Source of the DNA: Halomonas sp.
GTDB taxonomy: Bacteria; Pseudomonadota; Gammaproteobacteria; Pseudomonadales; Halomonadaceae
NCBI RefSeq assembly: GCF_029263665.1
Contig: NZ_JAJUFQ010000022.1
Coordinates: 1 to 64,000 of the forward strand
DNA length: 64,000 nucleotides
Direction: 5' to 3'
Shown here: one piece after another, positions 25,084 to 34,295 of the stretch
Layout: every line of letters starts with the position of its first letter
Position numbering within the stretch: position 1 is the stretch's first letter
Notes under the pieces: model-generated
Seen by the model: only the letters and a program-made list of their open reading frames with translations
The model's database searches: none
Told to the model about the DNA's origin: nothing
Translations under genes and position numbers: made by a program

Positions 25084-26742
25084 GTGTTTCAGCTGACCCG
25101 TAGTGTGACCTGGCAATCCCTGCTGCGTCTGCACCAGGAAACCGCCAATGACCGTATTCGCGATTACTTTACCCAGGACCCTCAGCGCTTCGACAAGATG
25201 AGCCTGAAGGTTGGGGGTCTGTTCCTCGACTATTCCAAGCATCAGATCTCCGACGAAGTACTGGATAAACTACTGGAACTGGCCCATCACTCAGCGCTGG
25301 TGCAGCGCCGGGCCCAGATGTTCTCCGGCGATATCATCAATGTCACTGAAGACCGCCCCGTCCTGCATACCGCACTGCGTAATCTGGGCGATCAGCCGGT
25401 CATCGTCGATGGCAAGGATGTGATGCCAGAGATCCACGCAACCCGTGAGCAGATCAAACGCTTCTCCGAAGCCGTACGCAGCGGGGAGTGGAAAGGCTAC
25501 AGCGGCGAGCGCATCCGTGATGTGGTCAACATCGGCATCGGTGGCTCCGACCTGGGTCCCAACATGGCCTGCCGTGCTCTGCTCAAATATCGCCATCCAG
25601 AACTCAACTTCCACTTCGTCTCCAACGTGGATGGTGCACATATTCAGAAGGTGCTGAATGGCCTCAACCCGGCCACGACCCTGTTCATCGTCTCGACCAA
25701 GACCTTCTCCACCCAGGAGACCCTGCTCAATGCCCGCACCGCACGCCGCTGGTTCCTGGAACAGGCAGGCGAAGACGCGGACATCGGGGCACATTTCGTG
25801 GCAGCGTCGACCAATCGCAAAGCCGCCATGGAGTTCGGCATTCGCGAGGAAAATGTCTTTGAATTCTGGGCCTGGGTCGGTGGGCGCTACTCCATGTGGT
25901 CCTCCATCGGCCTGCCCATCGCATTGGCCATTGGCTTTGAAGGCTTCATCGAGATGCTGCAGGGTGCCTGGGAGATGGACCAGCACTTCCTGAAGGCACC
26001 GCTGGAACAGAACATGCCTGTGCTGATGGCCTTGATTGGCATCTGGTACATCAACTTCGTGGGTGCGGAAACCCAGGCTATTGTGCCCTACGACCAGGCC
26101 CTGCATCAGTTGCCCGCCTTTCTCCAGCAGCTCGACATGGAGTCAAACGGCAAGTCAGTGGATATTTTCGGGCGTCCGGTGGATTACAAGACAGGTCCCA
26201 TCGTCTGGGGGCAGACGGGCTCCAATGGTCAGCACGCCTTCTTCCAGCTGCTCCACCAGGGCACTCGCTATGTGCCCATCGACTTCATCGCTTCACTCAA
26301 GCCAGAGCCAGGCGTCGAAGAGCATCACTTCGCCCTGCTCACCAATATGCTGGCCCAGGCCAATGCCTTCATGGAAGGCAGCCTCCAGGGAGGAGATCTC
26401 GACCCCTACAGCTGCCCAGGCAACCGCCCCTCCAGCGTACTGCTGCTCGATGAACTGACGCCTTGCAACCTGGGCGCCCTGATAGCGCTCTATGAACACA
26501 AGGTATTTGTTCAGGGAGTCATCTGGAACATCAATTCCTTTGACCAATGGGGCGTCCAGTTGGGCAAGCGTATCGCCGGCGAGATCAGCGAACGCATCGA
26601 CGAACGCAGCCAGGATTTCGATGCTTCGACCCAAGGCCTGCTGGGACTGGTGCGTGCGCATTTCCCGCCCCAGAGCAAGTCACCGGACAAGGCAGCCGCA
26701 AATCCCAAGGGCAGCAGCAAGGCCAAGCGCAAGACATCCTGA
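25084..26742 (+). CDS. pgi: Glucose-6-phosphate isomerase
   Basis: A 552-residue enzyme interconverting glucose-6-phosphate and fructose-6-phosphate. Signatures: NIGIGGSDLGP, FIVSTKTFSTQET, the first family pattern region at WVGGRYSMWSSIGLP, and FDQWGVQLGKRIAGEI with the catalytic Lys. ESNGKSVD contains the catalytic Glu region. The start codon is GTG at 25084 with AGAGGAG upstream. The C-terminal ~20 residues are Lys/Ser-rich. Second gene after mgsA, with a strong terminator following. Confidence 0.95.
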   Translation: MFQLTRSVTWQSLLRLHQETANDRIRDYFTQDPQRFDKMSLKVGGLFLDYSKHQISDEVLDKLLELAHHSALVQRRAQMFSGDIINVTEDRPVLHTALRNLGDQPVIVDGKDVMPEIHATREQIKRFSEAVRSGEWKGYSGERIRDVVNIGIGGSDLGPNMACRALLKYRHPELNFHFVSNVDGAHIQKVLNGLNPATTLFIVSTKTFSTQETLLNARTARRWFLEQAGEDADIGAHFVAASTNRKAAMEFGIREENVFEFWAWVGGRYSMWSSIGLPIALAIGFEGFIEMLQGAWEMDQHFLKAPLEQNMPVLMALIGIWYINFVGAETQAIVPYDQALHQLPAFLQQLDMESNGKSVDIFGRPVDYKTGPIVWGQTGSNGQHAFFQLLHQGTRYVPIDFIASLKPEPGVEEHHFALLTNMLAQANAFMEGSLQGGDLDPYSCPGNRPSSVLLLDELTPCNLGALIALYEHKVFVQGVIWNINSFDQWGVQLGKRIAGEISERIDERSQDFDASTQGLLGLVRAHFPPQSKSPDKAAANPKGSSKAKRKTS

Positions 26743-26788
26743 TCCTCGCTTGTCTTCCTGCATATCTCACCTGGATCCTTTCAGGGCG

Positions 26789-26815
26789 AGGCTGCCTTCG
26801 GGCAGCCTTATTGTT
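26789..26815 (+). terminator. Intrinsic terminator after pgi
   Basis: AGGCTGCC and GGCAGCCT form an eight-base-pair stem closed by a TTCG tetraloop, followed by TATTGTT. Located 47 bp past the pgi stop. Confidence 0.8.
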
Positions 26816-26880
26816 GTGACAGACCTGTGATCTTTCAGCTGGGTGATTCTTTCTGTCAGGTGACGCTTTCAGTTGAAAAG

Positions 26881-27276
26881 CTACTGAGCAGCAGCTCGCC
26901 GCGCGCTGCGATCACCCAACCAGGCGGCTCCCAGCCAGGATGACACACTGATCCCGACATAGAGCGCGGCCCACCCGGCCCGACCTTCACTGACCAGAGT
27001 CACCGCTTCAAGGCTGAAAAGAGAAAATGTCGTAAAGCCGCCACAGAAACCAGCGACCAGGAAGGGATGTAGACGGGCCACTCGTCCATGCTCATGGAGG
27101 CTGGCATGAGTGGCAAAACGCGCAATCAGCCAGGACCCTATCACATTGACCATCAACGTCGCCCAGGGGAAAGCTGTCGTGGCGACAGAGGCAACGGCTA
27201 GCCCCGCCCACATGCGGCATACTGCACCAAGGGCACTGCCTGCACCTACCGCCAGATAGATTGGCCAGGTCTTCAT
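26881..27276 (-). CDS. crcB: Fluoride channel CrcB/Fluc, second copy
   Basis: A 131-residue four-helix membrane protein of the Fluc family that lets fluoride leave the cell. GAVCRMWAGLAV and GFCGGFTTFSLFSLEAV are the family motifs, the latter with the conserved Phe/Thr residues of the pore. ATG 27276 overlaps the stop of the upstream crcB copy. With its partner it probably forms an antiparallel heterodimer, as in other bacteria with adjacent unequal copies. Confidence 0.9.
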   Translation of the reverse strand: MKTWPIYLAVGAGSALGAVCRMWAGLAVASVATTAFPWATLMVNVIGSWLIARFATHASLHEHGRVARLHPFLVAGFCGGFTTFSLFSLEAVTLVSEGRAGWAALYVGISVSSWLGAAWLGDRSARRAAAQ

Positions 27277-27656
27277 GAGGCAGCCACCATATTCCAGCCC
27301 AAGGCCGCAGCAGCAAGCCCCAGCGATAGCGTCACGCCGACATTGCTCAATGCTGCCAGAGGGCGGCGCTCACGCAACAGGTCCAGGGTCTGCAGGCTGA
27401 GTGACGAGACGGTGGTAAAACCGCCGAGCACACCGGTCAGCAAAAACATGGCGGCAAACGAGCCTTGTGTCATCAGCCCCCCCAGCACACCGATGACGAA
27501 GGCCCCTACCAGGTTGACGATCAGGGTTCCCCAGGGGAAACGGCTGCCCAGGTAGCTCGCCGACCAGCGACTGATGTAGAGCCGTCCCATGCCCCCCAGG
27601 GCGCCGCCGGCTGCCACTATCAGTGATATCCCCAATAACGTCCATCCCTGTCCCAT
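27273..27656 (-). CDS. crcB: Fluoride channel CrcB/Fluc, first copy
   Basis: A 127-residue Fluc homologue with four helices. Motifs GALGGMGRLYISRW, PWGTLIVNLVGAFVIG and TGVLGGFTTVSSLSLQTLDL carry the pore Asn and Phe/Thr residues. ATG 27656 was chosen because GGGAG lies at good spacing; a GTG at 27662 is possible. Overlaps the second copy by ATGA. No fluoride riboswitch could be recognised upstream. Confidence 0.9.
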   Translation of the reverse strand: MGQGWTLLGISLIVAAGGALGGMGRLYISRWSASYLGSRFPWGTLIVNLVGAFVIGVLGGLMTQGSFAAMFLLTGVLGGFTTVSSLSLQTLDLLRERRPLAALSNVGVTLSLGLAAAALGWNMVAAS

Positions 27657-27829
27657 TGTCACTCCCGAAAAAAGTCACGAACCCCGCACCCACATGCTTG
27701 TCACATGATTCATATGCCGACACGGCACACGAAAGCAGGAAGCGCTTACTGACGATATGTTAGCCTGCGCTCAACTTTCTCCCATACCACCATTATCGAA
27801 CAGGCCCACCGATGAAAGGAGATCTTCGA

Positions 27830-30187
27830 GTGATGCCCCCACGCATCTGCGCTCTATTACTGGGTGCTCTATTGCTGCTCATGACAATAGCCATGCCAGC
27901 ACTCGCCCAGCCAGCGGAAGCACCGCCGGCAGAGGAAGGCACCGGAACACCGGCATATTCCACCCTTGCCGACATGCTGGAAAACGAACAGTCCCGAACC
28001 CAACTGATCGAACAACTACGCCAGCTTGCCGCAGAAGAGGTTCCCGAGGCAGCCCCCCCCGATAGCACAGAGATCGTTGGTGCCAACCTGCCGGCTCAGT
28101 TGGCTACTCTGACCAGCAAGACCGTGAGCGAATTCGGCGAACAATTCGACAACCTCGTCTCCTCCCTTGGTGCACTGTTCGATGGCTCCCTGACATCAAG
28201 CTCGCTGGATCTCGGCCTGCTGATGACGGCAGCGCTCAACCTGGGTCTGGTGATCATCGCCACCTTCGCTCTGTTCCTGGTCATTCGCCGCCTGGTGCGT
28301 CCTTTGTTCGCCCACCTGAGCCAATGGTCACTGAATGGGCGCAGTCTCTATCCCATCGTGCGGCAAGTCCTGTGCTCAGCGCTTGCACTGTTGATCGACG
28401 CCATGGCAGTAGGCTTGGCCTATGTCGGTGGCAACCTGGCAGCAACCTTCATCATTGGTGAGACCGGCAATCTTTCCACCCAGGCATCGCTGTTCCTCAA
28501 CGCCTTTCTGGTCATTGAACTGCTCAAGGCGGGGATGCGCATGCTGTTCGCTTCACGCTATGAAGGCATTCGCCTGCTGCCGATTGGCGCCAAGGACGCA
28601 TCCTACTGGAACCGCTGGATCGCTCGCCTGATCGGCCTGGCCGGCTATGGTCTGATGGTCGTGGTACCGCTGATCAGTCTCTACCTGTCAGAAAGCCTCA
28701 GCAAGGGGGCTGGCGCCCTGATCATGCTCTGCGCCTGGTTCTATGCCATCATCGTGATTCTGATCAATCGGACCAAGGTGCGAGATGGGCTGCTCAGCGT
28801 CGCTCAGCGGGCGACCCTGCCTGCGTCGAGTGTGGCTATCGGGCTCTTGGCCCGCACCTGGCACCTGCTGGCCATCGTCTACTTCACCGTAGTGCTGATG
28901 CTGACGTTGACCCAGCCGGAGAGAGCACTGCCCTATGTCCTGATCGCCACGGCCAAGACCCTTGCCATTGTGCTCGTTGCCAGCCTGGTATCCCGCGGCA
29001 TTTCCCAGATCATCGGCCGGCGCATCACGCTGTCCGATGAGCTGCGCCAGAAGTTGCCGCTACTTGAGCCACGACTGAATTCCTATATTCCCGCGCTGTT
29101 ACGGGTCATCAATATCCTGATTCTGATCACCGCTGTCATGAGCCTGGCGAATGCCTGGGGGCTATTCGACATAGCCTCGTGGTATGCATCGGAATCCGGG
29201 CGCAACCTGGTCACCAAGACCTTCAATGTTGCTGTCATCCTGATCGTGGCCGCCATTGTCTGGGTCTCTCTGGCTAGCCTGATTGAGCATAAGCTCAGCC
29301 AGGCCAACAGCAATGGCCAATCTTCGGCTCGCACCCACACCTTGCTATCGCTGTTCCGCAATGCACTGGCCATTGCTCTGGTCACCATGACGCTGATGAT
29401 CGTGTTGTCGGAGATCGGCATCAACATCGGTCCGCTGATCGCGGGTGCTGGGGTATTGGGCCTCGCCATCGGCTTCGGTGCCCAGAAACTGGTGCAGGAC
29501 ATCATCACGGGCATCTTCATTCAGGTCGAAAATGCCATGAATACCGGAGACGTCGTTACCCTTGGCGGCATCACCGGTACTGCCGAAAAGCTGAATATCC
29601 GCTCGGTGGGTGTGCGTGATCTCAATGGCACCTACCACCTGATTCCCTTCTCCAGCGTTGATGTGGTGTCCAACTACATGCGTGGCTTTGCCTATCATGT
29701 GGGCGAATACCGTATCGCCTATCGTGAAAGCATCGATGAGGCCATCATTGCCCTGCACAATGCCTTCGAAGAGCTGACCACGGATCCGGAAATGAAGCTG
29801 GAGATTGTCGCTCCCCTGGAGGTGCAAGGTGTCACGGCACTGGCTGACAGCGCGGTTCACATTCGAGTACGAATCAAGACCACCCCTGGCATGCAGTGGG
29901 CCGTGGGGCGCGCATACAACCGTCTGGTCAAATTGCACCTGGACGATGCCGGTATCGAGATTCCGTTCCCGCATACCACCGTGTACTTCGGCGAAGACAA
30001 ACAGGGCCATGCTCCTGCCGCCAATCTGCGCCTGGTGGACAAGACCGGCTACGTGTCTCCCGAGTCATCGGCTCCCCAGGCGGGCGAGGACGGCAGCGTT
30101 CAAGCTCCCGAGATCCACAACGCCCCCGAAGAAGCAGAGATCAAATCCACCTTCAAGGGTGATTACCCCGACAGTCCGGAAAACTAG
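27830..30187 (+). CDS. Large mechanosensitive channel, MscS family (YbiO-like)
   Basis: A 785-residue channel with an N-terminal signal peptide (ALLLGALLLLMTIAMPALAQ), a periplasmic domain, about ten or eleven helices and the MscS pore and beta domain near residues 530-720. GPLIAGAGVLGLAIGFGAQK is the pore helix, with ENAMNTGDVVTLGGITGTAE starting the cytoplasmic beta domain. Length and layout match E. coli YbiO. GTG 27830 is preferred because AAGGAG (27816-27821) lies eight bases upstream; ATG 27812 would place that site inside the gene. ATG 27833 is also possible. These channels release solutes on sudden dilution, relevant to an organism that accumulates ectoine. Confidence 0.88.
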   Translation: MMPPRICALLLGALLLLMTIAMPALAQPAEAPPAEEGTGTPAYSTLADMLENEQSRTQLIEQLRQLAAEEVPEAAPPDSTEIVGANLPAQLATLTSKTVSEFGEQFDNLVSSLGALFDGSLTSSSLDLGLLMTAALNLGLVIIATFALFLVIRRLVRPLFAHLSQWSLNGRSLYPIVRQVLCSALALLIDAMAVGLAYVGGNLAATFIIGETGNLSTQASLFLNAFLVIELLKAGMRMLFASRYEGIRLLPIGAKDASYWNRWIARLIGLAGYGLMVVVPLISLYLSESLSKGAGALIMLCAWFYAIIVILINRTKVRDGLLSVAQRATLPASSVAIGLLARTWHLLAIVYFTVVLMLTLTQPERALPYVLIATAKTLAIVLVASLVSRGISQIIGRRITLSDELRQKLPLLEPRLNSYIPALLRVINILILITAVMSLANAWGLFDIASWYASESGRNLVTKTFNVAVILIVAAIVWVSLASLIEHKLSQANSNGQSSARTHTLLSLFRNALAIALVTMTLMIVLSEIGINIGPLIAGAGVLGLAIGFGAQKLVQDIITGIFIQVENAMNTGDVVTLGGITGTAEKLNIRSVGVRDLNGTYHLIPFSSVDVVSNYMRGFAYHVGEYRIAYRESIDEAIIALHNAFEELTTDPEMKLEIVAPLEVQGVTALADSAVHIRVRIKTTPGMQWAVGRAYNRLVKLHLDDAGIEIPFPHTTVYFGEDKQGHAPAANLRLVDKTGYVSPESSAPQAGEDGSVQAPEIHNAPEEAEIKSTFKGDYPDSPEN

Positions 30188-30217
30188 GCTGACTTACAGG
30201 GTTCATGCCCGAATGAC

Positions 30218-30252
30218 AAAGACCCACGGAACTGATCCGCGGGTCTTTTTTT
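30218..30252 (+). terminator. Intrinsic terminator after the MscS gene
   Basis: AAAGACCCACGGA pairs with TCCGCGGGTCTTT (one mismatched pair) and a run of seven T residues follows. The end touches the stop of the opposing DUF2167 gene. Confidence 0.85.
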
Positions 30253-31252
30253 ATGGGGATATCAACCGATTGCGGCCTTTCGCTTTCCTGCTCCAGCAAA
30301 CAAGCCCGCACATCAGCAGCAGAAGAACAACCATCAGAGGCGCCCCGAGCTTGGCCAGCCAACTACCCGCTTCCATCATCAACCCTGGTTCTCTGATCTC
30401 TCCTTCGACAACCAGCGCGACAAGTCCACTCTCAGCGAGGCGATCCGAGGCCGCATCAAAGTCCTGGTAGCGTTTACCCTCCTTGAACTCGATCGCAGCT
30501 CCCAGCTCATCGACAGCATGTTTGCCTTGCGCCAAGGATGCCCGGTTGGTTACCAGGCTCAGCGAGATGTAGCCTTCTCGGCCAAGCTCATGGAGGTTGT
30601 AATTGACGATGCTTTCACTGCTTGAGGTGCTGTCACGCATGCTGGCTTGCATGCGAGCTTCGATAGCCCAAAGCAAGCGGTGGAGCTCTGCATCATAGAC
30701 AGGCGTTTCCTCCCAACCCACCACTTGAACAGGAGGGATACCCAACTTCCCTCGCCGGGCATTACCCGCCTTGGCTCCCTGGCGCAGCCCTGCAAGCAGC
30801 TGTTCCGTATCCCACGGCTGGTCATTTCCGCCTCGGATATACCCCGACCCCACATACTCGACATCGATATACCACTCAACCTCTTCCACTAGTGGAAAGA
30901 TCACACCCAACTCATCGGCCGAAGGCTGGTTTCCGATCTTTGCCATTATCTTCCTGGCCCAAGGCTGAGGCATGAAGCCATATCCCGAAGGAAGCTCCAG
31001 GCTGGCCTGATCACTCAGGGCAATCGTCATCGGCCCCAGTTTCATTGCTGACAAGGCCTGCACCCAGACATCAGGAAGTTGCCCCACTGCATCGTCAGCC
31101 AGCGTCTCCTTGGCAGAGAATACCGTCTGCTCCCGACTCTCCTGATAGGCCTGTACCTGAGTAGACAGCAGCACGGCAGACAGCAGCAAGGCGAGAATCG
31201 AACATGTACTCGCCCATTTCATGCGTGTCATCACCGCTATGCTCACCATCAT
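30251..31252 (-). CDS. DUF2167 family membrane-anchored protein
   Basis: A 333-residue protein with an N-terminal signal sequence (CSILALLLSAVLLSTQVQA) and a C-terminal membrane helix (APLMVVLLLLMCGLVCW) ending in a basic tail. LELPSGYGFMPQ, VEWYIDVEYVGSGYI, QVVGWEETPVYDAELHRLLW and YNLHELGREGYISLSLV fit the DUF2167 pattern I remember. Function is unknown; family members are predicted periplasmic domains tethered at the C-terminus. ATG 31252 has GGGAG at suitable spacing; later ATGs at 31249 and 31231 are possible. Ends inside the terminator of the opposing MscS gene. Confidence 0.8.
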   Translation of the reverse strand: MMVSIAVMTRMKWASTCSILALLLSAVLLSTQVQAYQESREQTVFSAKETLADDAVGQLPDVWVQALSAMKLGPMTIALSDQASLELPSGYGFMPQPWARKIMAKIGNQPSADELGVIFPLVEEVEWYIDVEYVGSGYIRGGNDQPWDTEQLLAGLRQGAKAGNARRGKLGIPPVQVVGWEETPVYDAELHRLLWAIEARMQASMRDSTSSSESIVNYNLHELGREGYISLSLVTNRASLAQGKHAVDELGAAIEFKEGKRYQDFDAASDRLAESGLVALVVEGEIREPGLMMEAGSWLAKLGAPLMVVLLLLMCGLVCWSRKAKGRNRLISP

Positions 31253-31384
31253 CGTACTCCCTGCTCATCGGCTTCACTGCCACACGGCCACCAGCATAAG
31301 CAGCGTGAATCACCGGGGACAGGCACTCCTGCCTAGGCATAGCGATGGGGCACAGGATCATGCATTGAGTGCCTGAAGCAACCC

Positions 31385-31433
31385 ACCAAAAGATCCCCCC
31401 ATGGAGGGGCTCTCCATGGGGGGATCTTTTGGT
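31385..31433. terminator. Perfect 22-bp inverted repeat, probable terminator after hemY
   Basis: Left arm 31385-31406 (starts ACCAAAAGATCCC) and right arm 31412-31433 (ends GATCTTTTGGT) are perfect reverse complements around the loop GGGCT. The arms carry AAAA/TTTT at their base, so it can act in both directions. It lies 30 bp past the hemY stop. The stem is unusually long for a plain terminator. Confidence 0.7.
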
Positions 31434-31462
31434 GCAGGTATCGGGGAGTTTTACCTGGGCAC

Positions 31463-32698
31463 TCAGGCTTGAGCGGCCTGCTGAGCATCGCTGGGCTGCG
31501 GGAGTGATGGCAGCGACTTGTCGAGAAGTTCGACGCTCTGGCGATAATAGAGCTGGCTCTTGTTGTGCTCACCGAGGTTGGCGTATAGGCGCGCCAGTTC
31601 AGCACACACCACACCACTGGAACGCTGACGCAGGCTGGCTTCGAAATATTCCTGAGCCTTGCCCCAGTATGCATTGCGCAGTGCCAGGCGACCCAAGGTA
31701 AGCAGCAGATCTGGGTCGTTAGGACGCTCTTGTAGCCACTTCTCTGCGGTTACCAGCTGGCGTGAGGCATCCACATCGAGCAGGCCATAGCGCAGAACCA
31801 GGCGACTGTCCCAGTGATCCTTGAGCGAATGACGCAGCAGGCGCTCAGCAATGACCTGCTGATCACCCCGCACCAGAGCCTCGGTGTAGAGCACGATCAA
31901 GTCGACATTGGAACGCAAGTGCTCAGGCATGTCGGCCCACAGATTGCGCACCCGGTCGACGTCTTCCGGATTACGCGTCTCACGCATGATCAACTCGCTA
32001 TAGGCCTGCAGCTCCAATGCCTCGCGTTCTTCTCGGGCAATCAGCTGCTGGTCAGCCAGACGCGGCAGCAAACGACGCAGCCCTTCCCAGTCACTGACAC
32101 TGATATAGGCTTGCTTGAGCTGCTTGAGCACCTGAGGGTGGCGCGGCAGGTGGCGATCCAGCCGCGTCAGCACCGCCAGAGCCTCTTCATACTGTTGACG
32201 ATCCAGCATCAACTGCGCCTGCATCATGCCGACGGCAGGGTCGGCACCGTCGGTGCTCAGATGTGCACGCTTGAGCAGAGTGTCGGCCTGCTCATAGCGC
32301 CCCTGATAATGGGCTGCCAGCGCTGCTGACAAGTAGTTGACCAGTGGCGTACTGGAATCATCCGCTGCCTTGACCAATGCCTTCTCGGCACGCTTCCAGC
32401 GGCCCTCGGCGAGCGCTACCAGGCCACGCACGGTACGTTTCATGGCCTTGCGGTTACGGGTCCGTGCATTCCAGACCTTGAAACGACTGACTGGCCGGGT
32501 CATGCGCATCAGCACACGCAGCGCGAAGTGCAGCACAATAAAGAGTGCCAGAAGGATCACCAGGCCAAACCAGAATGAGGTCTGGTAGGAAGTATCCCCC
32601 ACCCGAACCAGCCAGTAACCGGGCACTGACATCATCAGCTGGCCAAACAGCGCTCCCACTGCCAGGCCAAGCACAATGAGCAGGATCAGCTTTCTCAT
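31463..32698 (-). CDS. hemY: HemY-type haem biosynthesis-associated membrane TPR protein
   Basis: A 411-residue protein with two N-terminal helices and a TPR-rich periplasmic part. The HemY N-terminal domain shows as GYWLVRVGDTSYQTSFWFGL and GRWKRAEKALVKAAD. TPR-like pairs continue to the C-terminus (LLTLGRLALRNAYWGKAQEY). Its ATG overlaps the hemX stop. This enterobacterial-type HemY is not the Bacillus protoporphyrinogen oxidase of the same name; it is a helper protein whose biochemical role is unclear. Last gene of hemC-D-X-Y. Confidence 0.9.
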   Translation of the reverse strand: MRKLILLIVLGLAVGALFGQLMMSVPGYWLVRVGDTSYQTSFWFGLVILLALFIVLHFALRVLMRMTRPVSRFKVWNARTRNRKAMKRTVRGLVALAEGRWKRAEKALVKAADDSSTPLVNYLSAALAAHYQGRYEQADTLLKRAHLSTDGADPAVGMMQAQLMLDRQQYEEALAVLTRLDRHLPRHPQVLKQLKQAYISVSDWEGLRRLLPRLADQQLIAREEREALELQAYSELIMRETRNPEDVDRVRNLWADMPEHLRSNVDLIVLYTEALVRGDQQVIAERLLRHSLKDHWDSRLVLRYGLLDVDASRQLVTAEKWLQERPNDPDLLLTLGRLALRNAYWGKAQEYFEASLRQRSSGVVCAELARLYANLGEHNKSQLYYRQSVELLDKSLPSLPQPSDAQQAAQA

Positions 32699-34245
32699 GC
32701 GTTATCCCCCTGGCCTTTGGCAGTCGCTTCAAAACGCTGCTCAATGAAACGGGCCAGTGCTTGCTGGGATGCACTGATGTCGGGCAACTCAGGATGGATG
32801 GAAGCCCCCTTGAGTTCATCAAGCTTGCTCAGGACGGCCTGTACCTTCTGGTCATCCAGGTCATAGTAGGAATTGAGCAGGCCCTCAGCCTTTTCCAGGC
32901 TGGTCTCGTAAAGGTCCTGCTCTTCCTTCAACAGGGCCAGTTGAGACTGCTCCAGGATCAGGCGCAGGCTCTGACGCAGATAAGTCTCCTGCTCCGGTGT
33001 GATCAGCGTTTCCATGGGCTGATCGTGATGCCGGACCACCACCAGGTCCTTCAGCTCTTCCCCAACTCGAGCCAACTGCTTCTGCCAGGCTCCGGTAGGC
33101 GCTTCCGCGATGGTGGTATCAGCAGTGAATTCCTTTATGTCCTGAGCCAGCGGCAGGCCAGCGATCTGCTCCTGCTGGGCATTCAGTGCCAGATACAGGC
33201 CTGTACGATCGACACGTGGCACGGACTGTAGCTCCGCCAGTTCCTCGGCAATGGCACGGCGCACTGGAACCAAGGCAGGATTGTCAGCCTCTTCCAGACG
33301 ATTATCGGCAGTACGCAACAGGGCAGCAGCCCCCCCCACATCACGCTCCAGTTGCAAGCGCTGGTTGGCCAGACGCAGTAGATAGGCGGCTTCGGCGTGG
33401 AGCCAGTCACGCTCGTCGGTCTTCTGTTTCTTGGCCAGTTCCATCAGCACTCGGTCCAGCGTCTGGTTGACATCGGCCTTGTAGTCGGCGAATTCACTCT
33501 GGATACCGCCGATGGTCTCATTCACACTGGCCTTGCGCTCTTCCAGGTTACTATGCAGTTCGTTGGACAGTTCCTGCACCTGGGCCACGCTGGGAGAATT
33601 TTCCTTGAGCTGATCAAGTCGCTCGGACATGGCCTGCTGCAGCTGCCAGCCCTTCCAACCAATGAACAGCACTCCAGCAATCAGAATCAACACCAGAATC
33701 AGGGCAATGACACCGGCCTTGCCACCGCCGGAGCCAGAGGACGTTGTCTTGCTGCTACCGCCGGAACCACCACTGCCAGCGGAGGAAGACGACTTGCTCG
33801 ATCCACCGGTCTTGCTCGAGTCAGCAGGCTTGCTGTCGCTGGCCTTGCTGGTACTCGCCGTTGTATCACTCTTGGCAGGTTTCACGTCGGCTGGCTTGCT
33901 GACTGACGAGTCCTTACCGGAAGGCTTACTGTCACTGGCCGTGGACGATGGGCTATCAGCTGCCTTGGACGCTTCCGGCTTGGCATCATCCACAGCAGCT
34001 TTCGAGGACGGCTCCGCAGCAGTAGAAGTGGATGAAGGTGTCGATGTGGTCGTGGACGACGATGACGAAGTGGAAACATAGCGTTCACCGCCACCTTTGG
34101 TACGTCGTCGCGAGCGTCGCTGGCCACTCCTACTCGTAGTGGTACCGCTCGAGCCTTCCTTGCCCGCAGCCGAGTCGCCTGCTCCATTCTGGGCAGTTCC
34201 GGACGGGGTCTGCTGTTCGTCCTTATCGTGCTGTTGATTGCTCAT
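32695..34245 (-). CDS. hemX: HemX family protein with long Ser/Thr-rich N-terminal region
   Basis: A 516-residue protein. Residues ~1-165 form an acidic-basic, Ser/Thr/Lys-rich low-complexity segment. One membrane helix follows (GVIALILVLILIAGVLFIGW, about residue 175-195), then a coiled coil and the HemX domain (EAAYLLRLANQRLQLERDV). HemX homologues were once annotated as uroporphyrinogen-III methyltransferase but lack the methylase motifs, so catalysis is not expected. Stop overlaps hemY. The cytoplasmic segment is much longer than in E. coli HemX. Confidence 0.9.
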   Translation of the reverse strand: MSNQQHDKDEQQTPSGTAQNGAGDSAAGKEGSSGTTTSRSGQRRSRRRTKGGGERYVSTSSSSSTTTSTPSSTSTAAEPSSKAAVDDAKPEASKAADSPSSTASDSKPSGKDSSVSKPADVKPAKSDTTASTSKASDSKPADSSKTGGSSKSSSSAGSGGSGGSSKTTSSGSGGGKAGVIALILVLILIAGVLFIGWKGWQLQQAMSERLDQLKENSPSVAQVQELSNELHSNLEERKASVNETIGGIQSEFADYKADVNQTLDRVLMELAKKQKTDERDWLHAEAAYLLRLANQRLQLERDVGGAAALLRTADNRLEEADNPALVPVRRAIAEELAELQSVPRVDRTGLYLALNAQQEQIAGLPLAQDIKEFTADTTIAEAPTGAWQKQLARVGEELKDLVVVRHHDQPMETLITPEQETYLRQSLRLILEQSQLALLKEEQDLYETSLEKAEGLLNSYYDLDDQKVQAVLSKLDELKGASIHPELPDISASQQALARFIEQRFEATAKGQGDNA

Positions 34246-34295
34246 CTGTCGCTAGCCCTTGTTCGAGATCTTCATTCGCCGTCCTAGACTCCCCA

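Noticed and set aside
27657..27829. Fluoride riboswitch in the crcB leader
   Set aside because: The conserved pseudoknot text I know for that riboswitch is not visible on the minus strand.
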